Source: Gnetum montanum (lineage: Eukaryota > Streptophyta > Gnetopsida > Gnetales > Gnetaceae). Taken from it: a stretch of 64,000 nt of DNA. Shown here piece after piece: positions 1-11,939 of this stretch. A program made the position numbers and the translations under genes. The notes beneath the pieces were generated by a model. It did no database searches. It saw nothing but the letters and a program-made list of their open reading frames with translations, and had not been told where the DNA came from. The stretch spans positions 1,451,296-1,515,295 of the forward strand of contig MNCI01002813.1 of assembly GCA_015680685.1 (NCBI GenBank), in the 5' to 3' direction. How positions within the stretch are numbered: the first letter of the stretch is position 1; the number at the start of each line of letters is the position of its first letter.

Positions 1-547
1 TTGGAAGTTTGAACAATTCGTAGATATTGAATTTGGGATAGCTTTATTGTGAAGTGTTTACTCATGTAATTTTACCTTGTTTAAATATTTTAGGTCTACA
101 CAAATTTGCTTTCTTTTCTTTTTTGTCTATTTCCACTGAATCTTTCTCTATTTCTAGTTTTCTTGTGGAACTATCTCTTTCTCCGGGGAAAATTAGGAGT
201 AGATTGCGGAGTTGTGCTCAAATGTTTTTGCAAGATTTTATTTGTTACAAGTAGGTATTATAAGGACCGCGTAGACTAGGTAGTTGAACAAAATAGGAAA
301 CTTTCAACAACTCAAAGTACTTGGCAAAGTTGGCTGCATCTCTTTAAAGTAAGTCATTTGTAGTTTACACACAATGAAATCATTACATTTCTCACAACCG
401 CACGCCACAACAGCACACACACGTACTCACATTAACTACTGAGTTTATTTGGAGGTATCTGGGCCTTGGTGTTGTCAGAGACCAGCAGGAACCTAAATCT
501 TGTTCGAGGACACTTGTTGGTGGTCGTGTCCCAAAAGGTCGCCAACA
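1..547 (+). mobile_element. LTR-like repeat G, left copy (truncated by window edge)
   Basis: The reverse complement of this stretch closely matches 59661-60203 along its whole length. For example, the first 40 bases here are the exact complement of the end of the right-hand copy. The inner boundary is sharp: the copy ends in CA at 546-547, and the right copy starts with the complementary TG at 59661. Flanking sequences differ completely, so this is a mobile-element terminus and not a segmental duplication. The right copy has its TATA box on the - strand, so this inverted copy reads on the + strand and 547 is its 3' end. No primer-binding site follows at 548, which suits a solo LTR or a 3' LTR better than a 5' LTR. 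Confidence 0.7.
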
Positions 548-2640
548 CCCACAAAGCGCTTAAACAAGATATTGACCTATATAACAAAAGAAAGTATCAT
601 TCAAAGTGAAAATCATCTAGCAAACATGGTTCATCTTCTTTTCTTAGAGATAGAAAGAAGGTTTCTAGAGAAAGAATTAGGAAAGAACACACTACCATTT
701 TCATACCTCATTCAAAAACTTTACAAATGATTAGGAATAATTGGATACACATATGATATCATTAGGAAAGCACAAACTACTTTATATGCCAAAATGATTA
801 GGCCTAGCCTAGCTAAAAAGAGTCAAATAGAAACTTGACCATGCACAAAAGTAGCAATAACTAGCACATCAATAATAACTATCAAATATAATTCCAGTAA
901 TAGGGACTAGTGGTGCAAGCCCTAACACCTTTGTTCTTATAGTAGACTCAGAAGTACATAGACTAGCTATGAGCCATTTAAGAATTATCAAAAGTTATCA
1001 GCTAGAGAATGAAAGACTTTGCAAAATTATTCATAGTTACAAAATATCAATCAAAAGTCTCATCAAACCTTATAACTAGATAAATCTTAGTTAATGTCAT
1101 AAGGGATGATTAAACTACCTAAATTTCTAAAAAGGTTGTTGCATTTTAAGTAATGCTTGAATTAAGATGAGTGGATATAATTGTCGTAATGCCTCATGAA
1201 GAAGAATAGAAAACCATAGATCTTATTAGTGATCATAAGAGTAAGGCCCTAAATGTGCTAACTATACCACCTATATATTTTACTAAACTATAAGATTTTC
1301 AAGTCAAAACTAGAACATGGAAAAAATAAGGAAAAATAATGATAGTAGATTAGCATGAAGATGCCCTAAAAAGACTGGTGCAAATAGGGTAGATTATCTA
1401 GGATGTCTTTGATATTTCTTAAGAAATCATAGCAACCTAATCCGAGTTCATTTTTATAAAGGTAAATTTGGTATTTGTAGAGTTTAGACTACATCATGTG
1501 GATTTGGAGATTCAGATATTGCAAAATGAAATAGCCTAACTCTACACCTAGCTTCAAGACCTTACAAGATTTGTTGCTCTAAAATTATTAGGATAATTCA
1601 TAACTAAAGAAGTTAATTTCCTTATGATTAAACAATACCAATTGGAGATAGAGCATGAGCAATCCACATAGGATGCATTAGCAACAAATGCAAGAACATA
1701 TGTATATAAAAAAATCATTATCACAATAGAAGAAGAAAATAAAGGTCTTACTTTAGAAAATTGAATACTGGCTAAGATTACTAAGACAAATGATCAATTA
1801 GAAGAAAGCCTTAGTTATTTTCGAGAGTAATTTATGATGGTAAGTTTGGATATTAATAAATTAGCTAGGAAAAATAGGAATCTTTTATGAAGTGAGCACA
1901 ATTAGATAGAAATTTATAGTATAAATTAGTGTGTGGAAAAATAAAGCCAAGAAGCATGAGAAGGTAAAGAAACATTACAAAGAATAAGTGGGCATCAAAA
2001 AACAAATGAAATTAGCAAATACCAAGGAGAACGTGTCTCTTTAGCAAATGCCTACCTAGCAATCTATTCTTGATGAAATAACTACAATAAACCAAGTAGA
2101 GATTAAAATGGAAGAGTTGCAGATCAAGGATATGTCCTAGTATTTAGATTTGTCCAATTAATGATACAAAAATATAGCCATGTTAACAACAAAAAGACTA
2201 AGGAATGAGCTAGAGAAATAGATTATCATCATGTTTTCACTCTATAAACATGTGCACCAACTTTGCAATGAACTATAATAGAAGGTACATATTGCAAATG
2301 CAAAGTTGGAGGTTCTTCAAGCAAAGTTCATCGATCAACGAAATGTTGCTGAGAACCTAGTAAAGTACATGGAAAACTACCAAGACCTACATAAACAAAT
2401 AAAAATGTTCAACATGAAATGAAATAAATTTGAAACCTGGTTTATTGAAGTAAATAAAATGTTCCTCAAATTGTCATGTCCATGGGAGGTACTAATAACT
2501 TTCAACCTAGTCAATGTTTCTTAAACAATGAATGGCCCAAGGACAAATAAGAAGCTAAGGGCATTATTCGATTATTTTTGCATGACGAGAATGGTAGCAA
2601 CAAGACAACCATAACAGTAATTGATATAGGAGGAACCACC
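548..2640 (+). pseudogene. Extra 3' ORF of Athila-like element F (coiled-coil, degenerate)
   Basis: This is a broken copy of the extra ORF also seen on the - strand at 11940-14450, 28800-31640 and 55200-57961. Near 560-730 it encodes RLNKILTYITKESII and LPFSYLIQKLYK, matching IFTYVVRGSVILIGK and LAFPYLIRKLCK in the 57 kb copy. That domain resembles the 'putative plant transposon protein' domain of Athila-type ORFs. From about 1600 to 2400 the frames are rich in Lys, Glu, Leu and Asn, as in a coiled coil. The conserved tail follows at 2400-2600: an ETWFIEVNKMFL-type segment, SCPWEV, then an RTNKKLRALFDYF-type segment. There are many in-frame stops, often TAG. Its start was removed by the LTR at 1-547. 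The function of the family is not known to me. Confidence 0.65.
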
Positions 2641-2849
2641 GCTATTGGGAACCATATGAACACCTACATCAATAATCTTTTGAAGTCATCCAAATTTTGT
2701 AAATTTTTATGTATATCTAGATACTTTGTCATTCTATAAGCACCATTTGAATAAATGTTATAATGTGGTACTTGAGTAAGTTAATGAGTCAGTTAGTTGA
2801 AGTCACCTTTATAATTTTGTAACAAACTTTGTTTCAATTTTGTTTAACT

Positions 2850-3716
2850 TGTGGATAAGCTTTTAGTCAATCATAGGGTTATGATGAACATTCAATAAGT
2901 GAGTTGTGACATCACACCTATGATACCATAGCTACAATATTGTATGAAGTTATACAATATCATACATGTGATGTATTTAGGATTGGAACCACTTATAAAC
3001 ATTATCCAACCACTGCACTAAGTACACTTTTTGGTCATACCTTAGTAGAATTCTTGTAGTTTTGTTTAGTAAATTTAGTTTTAGTCAATGATTCTTGTAG
3101 TGTGATTTGAAGTGATTATATGAGATCTTTATTCAAGTAGAATTTTCTTGGACACATTTCATGGTCAAACACAGAGATTAAGATTATTTCTGATCATTAC
3201 AACATTTCACTTAGTTTTAAATTTACTTTTCCACATAATTTTATTTTCTATGGAATTTACTTTTCATTGTACTTAAAATAATGTTTACATTTCAATGCGT
3301 AATATATTTTTACTAAATAACTACAATTGATCTCAAGCATAATGTGTGATTGCTTGGTAATCCAATAGTGATATCACTTGGTACACCTAGTAGAGTATTA
3401 CTTGGTAATTCCAATAGTAGTTATGCTAGTCCAAAATGTGTATGATGAATCAGGAATATATGTTTATTGCGATTAATCTAGCTTAGGATTTATTTTTATT
3501 GATTCATAGATCTACTATTCAATTTTAATTTTTTACTTTAGCTTTATCAATGCTAAATAATATCATATTATATGCCTTACTTTGAGTTAAACCATACATT
3601 TTGACCACAATTAACTCAAATGGAAAGACAACAATAAATGATCATGTATCAACTATCTAGAAGTCCAACTAAGTCAAGCTTAGCCATCCATAGGGTACAA
3701 TTAGGTCATTCGCAAT
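2850..3716 (+). mobile_element. 3' LTR of element F (approximate limits)
   Basis: The stretch carries the same series of landmarks as the C-element LTRs, on the opposite strand. First comes a cluster of ACATCA/CATGTGATG-like half-palindromes (about 2900-2985). A TATA-like ACTTATAAAC follows at 2991-3000. Then comes a segment of TTGGTAATCC/TTGGTACACC words (3345-3420) complementary to the GGATTACCAAG words of the C LTRs. Near 3693-3716, CCATAGGGTACAATTAGGTCATTCGCA resembles the complement of the C LTR terminus and ends in CA. The left limit is uncertain. Confidence 0.5.
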
Positions 3717-3779
3717 GCTTGAGATTTATATAGTTTGATGTAAGGTCTACTTCACTGCTCGTCACTTAGAACTTGGGTA

Positions 3780-5260
3780 GAAGCTATTAACATCAAAGCA
3801 ATGTGTTAGGATGGTTTCAAGAAAAATTATTTCACAATTGACTACTTAGTTATACTTACATATTATGTGGAAGTTGCAAAAAAGCTTCATAGAAAATTGT
3901 TTACTTGGTTTTTTGACTTTGTAAAAGCATATAATTCTATAATTCATAAAAAACTATGGTTGTGCTTAAATGAGTTAGACATCTTTATAGAATTGATGGT
4001 AGTAATACAAAAGATACTTGAAAAAGTCATCATTGAGCTCAAAGACTAGGAATTAGGGATAATTTTCAATTCTAGAGCAAAATTGAAGTGAAAGAAGAAT
4101 GTCCTTTAATTTGTCACACCTCTCTTTGATCTTTTTATTGATAAGTTGCAGGATTGGATATGTATAAAAAGCCAAAAGCATGCTATCTAAATAGGATCCG
4201 ATGCAGTGATCTACTTCTATATGCATATGACATTATCTTAATTTCTATTTTTGAGAAATGTATGCAAAATATGTTGCAATTCTAGAATTTTTTTTATTTG
4301 TCTTCTTGCTATCAAGTCAATGTGGAGCAAAAAATAATGATATAGGATACAAGAAATGCAAATTATAATTGTAAATTTGGTATTGTAACTATAGAAATAA
4401 TGAACTCCTTTAGATACTTGGTTCTCCACTCTGTGTAACTACAAATATGATAATTTTATCAAGGAGAGAATTATAGAAGAAATTAAGGCTTTATATGTAA
4501 TTAAAAATAAATGTAAAACATTAAAATTATGGACTTCAAAGGTTATAAGAAATTTTTTAAACATTGTCATTTATATTGCAGTGTTATATGAGTGTGCTAT
4601 ATGGGGGGCAAGGCTATTAAAAGGGTGTAAAAAATATTTTTATTAAATAAATTGAATGTGAACATACAAATGTCTTATTTTACATTACTTTTGGAATGTG
4701 ACTTACTCCCCTTAGAAGTTGAAGCTCTGTCAATTTATTAACTATATTCAAATGTTGGCAAAAAGTAAGCAAATCGAATTTCTCAAAACATATATTAAAA
4801 ACATAAGAGAATAAAGATGGTATTTATAGGGATACACTAATATCTCATTAGAGGTACTATAGAGTAAATGTAGGCATATATGCAAGTTAGTTAGGAATCA
4901 AGTGTTGAGAAATTTCTAGCCAAATGTGGAAGGCAAGAAAAAATTTGATTTGGAGCATATTACAACTAATCAACTAGAGTTAGAAGTTTCTTATCTTAAA
5001 GCTAAGATGTAAGTGAAATCTTATAGCGTAATCATAAGCTTTGTTTGAGTTCACATTGCTTCAAGATAGAATGTTGGAGATGGATTAACCTCTTTAGAGA
5101 AGAGTGCATATGTGAGTTTTGTTAATAAGGAACTCTTGGGAATGAAGAGCATGTTCTTTCTTAATTACTCTTTGATTGAACATTTACTACAAAAGTATAC
5201 TATTGTAACAAAAAGCTTATATGATGCTATGTATCATGGATTTGCAAACCTTGGTAAATT
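3780..5260 (+). mobile_element. LINE (non-LTR retrotransposon) reverse transcriptase remnant
   Basis: Several motifs typical of plant LINE reverse transcriptases appear in order, in shifting frames. FFDFVKAYNSIIHKKLW is at 3905-3960 (like DFRKAFDSVxxxxLW). Near 4210-4250, LLYAYDIILIS stands for the catalytic YADD box with the first Asp replaced by Tyr. At about 4370-4420 there is FGIVTIEIMNSFRYL (like the G-IE-V-FKYLG block). At 5100-5190 a C-terminal Cys/His-like segment reads CEFC then GNEEHVLS. The segment is broken by frameshifts and stops and cannot encode an active enzyme. No 5' ORF or clear poly-A tail was found. Confidence 0.65.
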
Positions 5261-5309
5261 TTCAAGTGCATTGCATCCCAGAAGTAGGAATACAAATAAA
5301 AGTGCATGA

Positions 5310-6240
5310 AATCCACTACGGGTATTTTAAATTTAAAATAAATTAAAAAATAAGATTTAATAAATCCAAAATGGAAATGAAGCTAAAAAGATAATTAGGT
5401 GTATTAAATATAACATATCTTTTTCACAGAAAATTTTACCTTGGAAAAAATATAATTTATATATCTTATTATATTTTAATTCACATCCTCACTTAGAAGC
5501 TTGTCCTAAGTCTTTGCAAATTCTCATGCAAGTAAACATGTTTTAAATCATGAGTTTTTGATTCACACCTTTAAAAATCAGATTCATTTTATGTATAGGT
5601 ATCATGTGCTTAACTACTTTGTTGAATATATATTTATTTTCCATAAAATGAATGTATTGTATATTTAAAGAATGTTGAATTGCATTATCTATGCCAGCAT
5701 TAAGGATGCTCGTAGTGAGGTTTGAGCACTCCAAGTGCAAATCAAATGCCCCTGAGGTAACGTACAAACTTACTTTTTGAAAATCTTCCGTTCAGTTTCA
5801 TAGAGTTTCCAAAGAAAACCAAATTTTATAATATACTGAACAAGGCCATACACAGGCAAGTTGACTATACATTTCCAGTAGCGTGCACATCCCTACAGAA
5901 GTACCGGGTCTACTTGGCTTTCCATCCATCCAGACTGCCAGGCACAGGCTACAGGCCAAGCTGAGCGGACCTAAACCTTTTAAACATCAAGAAGCAGCAG
6001 CAGCTGAATCAATCAATCCCTTCAAGGAAAGCCATGAGCATAATACCATAATAGCATGAGCAACGGCAACGTGCGTGCATCGGTTGTGGCTTTGGCTTTA
6101 AAGTTGTTTACAGCAGCAGCGTTGGGAATATTGGAATTGGGTTCGTAGGCACGCAAACTGGTGAGTCCTCACAACTCACGTATAATAACTTTCAATAAGT
6201 CGGTGCCTGCGTCCCTTCATGTGCTGCGACATGTGCTGCA
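5310..6240. other. Upstream flank of the P450 gene, no gene seen
   Basis: The left part is AT-rich. From about 5880 the composition shifts to GC-richer sequence with AGCAGC runs (about 5994-6013 and 6110-6120). I see no ORF with recognisable content. The proximal promoter of the P450 probably begins in this stretch. The 74-codon open frame on the - strand at 5543-5767 has no recognisable motif. Confidence 0.5.
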
Positions 6241-6243
6241 GCT

Positions 6244-6250
6244 TTTATAA
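6244..6250 (+). promoter_or_regulatory. Candidate TATA box of the P450 gene
   Basis: TTTATAA lies about 176 bases before the first ATG of the P450 ORF. This would give a 5' leader of roughly 145-150 bases containing a (CAG)n run. An alternative TATAGTATG lies near 6359, which would make the leader very short. No transcript data support either. Confidence 0.3.
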
Positions 6251-6253
6251 CTT

Positions 6254-6281
6254 GCCGCAGGAGCCAGCAGCAGCAGCAGCA
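6254..6281 (+). repeat. CAG/GCA trinucleotide run in presumed 5' leader
   Basis: At least six tandem CAG/GCA units lie between the candidate TATA box and the start codon. Related short AGC runs occur at 5994-6013 and 6110-6120, and further ones within exon 1. This is a likely length-variable microsatellite. Confidence 0.75.
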
Positions 6282-6425
6282 ATGTATGCATGTATTGCTC
6301 TGCTACGCTACTGGTAGCAGCACTTAGGAAACGCTGCTACTACTAGTACAAGTACTAGTATAGTATGCTGCTACTGCCTGTGCCTGCGCATTCATCCATT
6401 CATTCATAGAACCTACCTTATCCTG

Positions 6426-8968
6426 ATGATGATGATGATGGTGTTGTTGTTGATGCCAATGGAGTTTCCCCCACTACCACTGTCACTCCTCCTCGTCCTC
6501 ATGCTGATGGTGTTGCTGCTGCTGCTTGTTATTTTAAGAGGGACAAAAACGAGGAGAGGGAGAGGGAGAGTAGTGCCTGCTGCTGCTCCTCCTCCTCCTG
6601 GGCCTCCGGCGTGGCCTTTGGTGGGTAATCTTGTTCAACTTGTGGGGTGGAGTAGTGGTAGTAGTAAGCCCCCCCACGAGTGTCTGTGGACGCTGGCCCT
6701 CAAGTACGGGCCACTGATGAGTCTTCGACTGGGCTCCAAGAGGGCCGTGGTGGTTTCGTCGGCGGGCATGGCAGAGCACATTCTGAAACACAAGGATCAC
6801 ATATTCGCAGGCAGAAGCGTCATCCAAGCGGCACAATGCCTGTCGTACCATGAGAATTCCATGATATGGTGCCAGTACGGCCCTCGCTGGCGCCTCCTCA
6901 GGAAGATGTTCAACACGCAGCTGCTGGGCCACTCTAAGCTTCACTTGTCTAAGCCGCTGCGTCGCCACCACACCGACCGAATGATCGATCTTCTGGCAGC
7001 AAAAAATCATTCTGATCATGATCATGCTGATGGTGTGGATGTTGGGCAGATTGTGTTTTTGATGTCCATGAATCTTCTGGCCAACATGATGTTCGGCAAG
7101 GACATGTTCCAGCAGCAGCAGCAGGCTCAGCAGTTCAAGGATTTGATTTGGACCATCATGGAATTGGGAGGCATGTCCAACTTGGCCGATTTCTTTCCGC
7201 TTCTTGCATGGCTTGATCCGCAGGGGATTCGTAGGAGGATCGTGCCCTGCATTGCTAAGATTTATTCTCTCTTCGACCACGTTATCCAGGATAGGATTAC
7301 AGCTAGGTCCTGCTCCTCCTCCTCCTCCGTCAGCAACAGCAACAAGGATTTTCTAGACATCCTGCTTGCCTTCTGCACCAAGCCCGACCCGCAGCGTCTC
7401 TTCGACGTCAATGCCATCAAATCTCTCTTCCTGGTAAGCCTAATGCCTTCAAATTTGATTTGATTTTGATTTTGGAGCCCATAGTCTTTTACCTTCTTTC
7501 GCTTTTCGTTTTACTTTGATTTCGGTGCAATATAATCCCGGTAATGAAATTGCGAACCTACACACCTCGTCGTTTCTCTTATAGCCAAGCTATTTTCCTA
7601 GTATTAGAACCCCAGAAACCCAACAAATGGTGTCATCGTATCCACGATTCTAAGTGTACTATTAGCAAAAATGGTATTTTTGTTAAAAGTTAAAACTGAT
7701 CACAAATACAACCAGTAGCGGTATTTTTACAGTCTCACCGGAAGAATAACCATTTCAGAGTTTTACCAAGCAGGGTTTTGATAGAGTTGGTATATGAATG
7801 AAAACCTAAAATTTTTTGAGTGTCTGCATAACCACCCTTTTCATTACTTGGAGGAGAGCCAAAAGATGTATTGGACAGAGAAAGAAAGACCTTACCAATG
7901 AAATGAAATGAGATCATCACTTCGAACCTCAAAAATAAATGGAGTCCGTCGTTTAGTACTTGAAGCTTGATGTTTATTCTACTAAACAATCAATTAATCC
8001 AAATAAACGAAGGTCCCTTTTATTACCCGAACCCTCAGTATTCATCCTGCAAGCGCAGTCACTTGCAGTTGTCTACAAGGCTAAAAGTAAGCAATTAAAT
8101 GTGCTTTCGCAGGTAAAGCAGGGCATAGCATACTGAAGTTTATGATCTCATAGAAAGTCAAACTTTGCTGATCTAATAGAAACTGTTTGTCAACGATAAC
8201 AAACAAGAAATAGGGCATTGTTGGTTCGTTGGTTGGTTGGACTTGGGTGGCAACGAACATAACATAAATGGTATGGTGTTGTGTTTGTGCATATATGGAT
8301 GGATGCAGGACATATTCCAGGCAGGTCCCCATGTGACAGCAACGACCATAGAATGGGCCATGGCAGAGCTGCTGGCCAAGCCAGCAGTGCTTGAACGAGC
8401 ACAGCAAGAGATTTGCGCACACGTTGGTCTAAACCGAAAAGTAGAAGAAGACGACATCGACAAACTGCCATACCTAAACGCTATCATAAAGGAAGTGCTT
8501 CGGCTGCATCCGCCTGCGCCACTGCTGTCCAACAGAGCCGACCAAGATTGCAAAATTGCAGGATTCTTAATACCCAAAAACACGCAGACCATAATCAACG
8601 TCTGGGCCCTGGGAAGGGACCCCGCTTCATGGAACAGACCCTCGGAATTCATCCCTGAAAGGTTTTTGAGAGGAAACGACAACTTCTGCAGCAGCAGCAA
8701 GAGCAGCATCGATTACAGAGGTCATCATTTCGAACTCATTCCCTTTGGCGCAGGCAGGAGGATCTGTCCAGGACTCCCATTCGCACATCGAATGCTGCAT
8801 CTTATTCTGGCATCTCTCATTCACAGTTTCAACTGGTCTGTCGTTAATGGCGGCACTGGTAGCACTAGCACCATCGACATGACCGATAAGTTCGGCCTTT
8901 CTTTACAGAAGGCTGTTCCCTTGAAAGCCATTCCCATCCGTAGATTGCCCCCTTCTCTCTACCAGTGA
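6426..8968 (+). CDS. Cytochrome P450, CYP76-like (two exons: 6426-7433 and 8309-8968)
   Basis: Joining the exons at CTG|GTAAGC and GCAG|GAC gives a phase-0 intron and a protein of 555 residues. Features in order: hydrophobic anchor about 13-38; basic stretch 41-48; proline hinge 51-61 (PAAAPPPPGPP); C-helix W155-R159 (WRLLR); polyglutamine 229-233; I helix about 341-349 (AGPHVTATT); ExxR E398-R401; FIPERF 450-455; haem loop FGAGRRICPG with Cys489. The tail DKFGLSLQKAVPLKAIPI and YRGHHFELIPFGAGRRICPGLPFA are typical of the CYP76 family, whose members oxidise terpenoids or other small metabolites at the ER. The substrate cannot be read from sequence. The I helix has His344-Val345 where the acid-Thr pair of (A/G)GxD/ET is normal. 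Five ATG codons in a row open the frame; a start at the Met of MPMEFPPL (residue 10 or 12) is also possible. Neither exon has an internal stop, so the gene looks intact. Confidence 0.92.
7434..8308 (+). other. P450 intron (875 bp, GT-AG, phase 0)
   Basis: The donor GTAAGC follows codon 336, and the acceptor TGGATGCAG precedes GAC ATA TTC CAG. Splicing joins KSLFL to DIFQAG, the usual position of the single conserved intron of many A-type plant P450 genes, just before the I-helix oxygen-binding motif. The intron is AT-richer than the exons. It contains no recognisable element. Confidence 0.88.
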
Positions 8969-10690
8969 CGTCCTCCTAACAAATTCAGTTCCTTGGTCAA
9001 CTCCAGGACCCAGCCAGCCACATTTTATATATTTATATTGATTAGTTTAAATTGTTTGAATGAGTCTTTCAATACTATTTCAGTCACATGACATGACTGA
9101 CAATCTGACGATTCTATCATGCCTTCAAGCTTAAATTCTCTGCAGTTCCAGCCTCAATTTTCTGGTATGCAAGTGGGCAAAAGAACAGTAAAGTTTTTGT
9201 CTTGTGTTGTGAATTTTTTTGTGCCTAGTTTGGGTTTTTTTTTAGGAATGACGCATCTCGTGTTGAGAGAAGCATCTCTGTAGAGTCAGACTTGTTACAT
9301 GTCTGGAAGGAGCATCGAGGTGACAATAGAAAATTGCAACCTTTCCCGCAAGCCAGCATTGCGAAAACCTGGATTCAAATACACGGATGGAAACGATTAG
9401 TGTAGCATACTGTATTATTGTATTGTACCGTAGAGGATGGATCATTCATACCAAATTGCCAATGGCCAAAGGCCAACCCATCAGCGTTGCGTTGAATGTG
9501 CGCAGCCTGGCAATATCTTTTTTCTAATCCAGTGTGGTCTATCGTTTTCCGATCCGAAATAAATATATAAAACAGAAACCCACTGCCATTGAAAGGCAGC
9601 ATGTGAAACCAGTTTAGCTCGTGTTTACACACATCTGTACTGGAAAATTTGCCAAAGGAAGTATGCATGTATAATATGCTTGGATTTTGAAGGCCTGCAA
9701 CTATCAATGAAAAGTATTTATGGGAATTTTAAAATTACCTGCCAACTATGAGGGGCAACTTTAATGTTATTTTTCAAACTACCAGATACCAATGCACACC
9801 ATAGTACATGGAGTTGCTTCAAACTTAAACAAATGATGTTACGAGTACGTGGTTGGTTTAAAGATTTTGATTTAACTTTTCTGTTTTTGGAGTTCTCGTT
9901 TTAACTTTTAATGATAATGCGTGGTTCAATGTTTATGTTTGTGTATAATGAAAATCATTTGAGCAATCTACGTTTTTGGCAATGAAAATGATTGAACAAG
10001 ACATTGATTATAAGATACATCTTTATGCTTGGAGTGGCAAGAGAAAACCACATGGGTTGCAATAATAGTTTTTCAGCATTTTTATCAGTTTTTGGCTTTG
10101 CCAATGAAATTTAGGAAAGTTCATCTAGGGTTGTTTACCGATTCAAAGCCTACCAATTTTAGTGTTACTTTTCCAAGAAAGATTGTGAATTGTGAAGATT
10201 ATGCTATGTTTTTAAACTTAAAAAGCTTTGATTCAACATATGATGGTAATTACATCACTAAAAATATTTGAATATGTGGTAGTAGAATTTTAAAGTTATA
10301 GTAGTTATGTATACAAAGGATGTATTTCTTGAAACTTTCTTTGTCAAAATGATGTTGAATATTGTGGCTTAAAGAAAAAAAATCTAAAATTTAGTATTTT
10401 TGATTTGGAAAGAATAATACTAGATTGAGATTGCAATAAGTGAGTCATTGCTTGGTTAGAGTGTGGTTTATAATTTGCAAGTCCCAAGCTTTATACTATT
10501 ATATTCCACTCAAGTTCTATGAAAGCTATACGCTCAAGGGCAATTGAACATAAATTTATTATTAAAATTTTCATATTATTTTTAAATTTTTTTTTTACGA
10601 ATTTGATTGTTTTATTCTACAACTAATTTTTCGTAAGACAAAATATGTAGAATATAATTTCAATAAAAGCATAAACAATGGCCAAATAGA
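8969..10690. other. Downstream flank of the P450, no gene seen
   Basis: AT-rich sequence follows the stop codon. An AT-rich stretch at 9023-9050 (TTTTATATATTTATATTG) may contribute to 3'-end formation, but no canonical AATAAA lies close. Short open frames here (for example 9375-9707 on the - strand and 10029-10271 on the + strand) carry no recognisable domain. Confidence 0.5.
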
Positions 10691-11280
10691 AGCAAGGATT
10701 TAAAGCCAAAATATTCTTTATTACAAACTATTCTTCATGGTGATATTGATAAAGATATAAAAAATAGGATTAAAGTAGGGTGGTCCAAATGGAGATACGC
10801 TTGTAATGTTTTATGTAATAATATAATCCCATTCAAATTAAAGGGAAAATTTTATAAGATAGTTAAATGCTTAGATGCATGTTAGATATTACAAGAGTAG
10901 ATAAATTCCCCAATACAAACATTAGAGGAAAGATTACAATGACTTTTACCTCAAATTAGCTACATGAATGGTATCTTAGATGGTTTGGACATATGCAAAG
11001 AAGATCAAATAATGAATCTATTAAAAAAAATTTTGAGGTTTGACACCAGCCCCCTCCTTAAGTTGCTACATCACTATTTCAAAGAAGCTATATAAAGAAA
11101 GACCAGAAAAGAAATCGAAAAAATCATTGAAGATAATCCAAAGAAATTGCAAATAAACAAGGATTCAACCCATAATAAAGGCATATGATAAAAGAAAACT
11201 CATGTAGCCAACCTCATTTTGTTGAAAAAAAATAAGTTGATAAGGATATGATGATGATGATATTATTCAACAAAATTTTA
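10690..11280 (+). mobile_element. 3' end of a second LINE remnant
   Basis: Reading frames give DIDKDIKNRIKVGWSKWR, then VLCNNIIPFKLKGKFYK, then YLRWFGHMQRRSNNES. These match the conserved plant LINE C-terminal blocks (IRAGWxKWR, VLCDxxxPLKLKGKFY, LRWFGHVQRR). A purine-rich stretch and a short GATGATGATGAT run near 11245-11265 may be the degenerate tail. Frameshifts and stops show it is dead. It lies on the same strand as the LINE at 3.8-5.3 kb, on the other side of the P450. The two cover different parts of the protein, so they could be pieces of one family but not obviously one copy. Confidence 0.75.
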
Positions 11281-11289
11281 TGCTTAATA

Positions 11290-11870
11290 GAATAAACTAA
11301 TTTCAAAAAATTGATTAGTTCATAATCATAAATGAGATATTAACTTAGTAGTGAGAGTGATGAGTGGTAATAGATGTAGGAAATCTCAATTTTATTACCA
11401 TTCATGCCAATGCATTTAGGTTATATAGGCACTTGAATAGAATGTCATACAATCTCATAGATCCACATTGAGGGCACTTAGAGGAAAATATTCTTACTTT
11501 GGAATGAAGAAACTATAAGAATTTCGTTAACTGTGTGATCAAAATTTGTCATAAATGCAAGGGGTACATGCATTTATATAGGCAATGACTGCATCAATGC
11601 CAATGTAATTACGTCAATGCACCATAGCATGTATCGACGAGGATACGTCAATAGGGCTACATCAACATAGCCTATATTATTGATATTTCATCATAACTCC
11701 ACAATTGACTAAAAACTTGTCCTTGAGTGAACAAAAGTTGCATTAAGCTTCTTATAAAATTTGAAGAAGTATGAAATTTATTAACAAGAGGACTGATTGA
11801 CTAACTCTAACTTTGAGTGCCAAATTGTAAATTGTAACAAAAATGAGGATCCATTACAACAAAATTGGAC
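11290..11870 (-). mobile_element. 3' LTR remnant of element B
   Basis: Words such as GGGCACTTAGAGGAAAATATTC and GAATGAAGAAACTATAAGAATTT match the corresponding segment of the C-element LTRs (about 40520-40565). A TATA-like sequence on the - strand is at 11572-11582 (CCTATATAAATG). Next to it lies an array of ATCAATG, GTCAATG, ATCGACG and ATCAAC half-sites (11588-11672), as in C. The far boundary is uncertain. Confidence 0.55.
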
Positions 11871-11939
11871 ACTTTACAAAATTTCATTAGGTGCTTGTAA
11901 AATAGTTGAAGATGTGATGAATTATTAGATAATGCCTAG

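Noticed and set aside
6534-7280. 248-codon open frame on the - strand
   Set aside because: It is the exact shadow of P450 exon 1, which has clear P450 motifs on the + strand. The product is low-complexity His/Arg/Leu with no domain.
8081-8709. Three overlapping - strand open frames over P450 exon 2
   Set aside because: They mirror conserved P450 codons (I helix, ExxR) and encode nothing recognisable.
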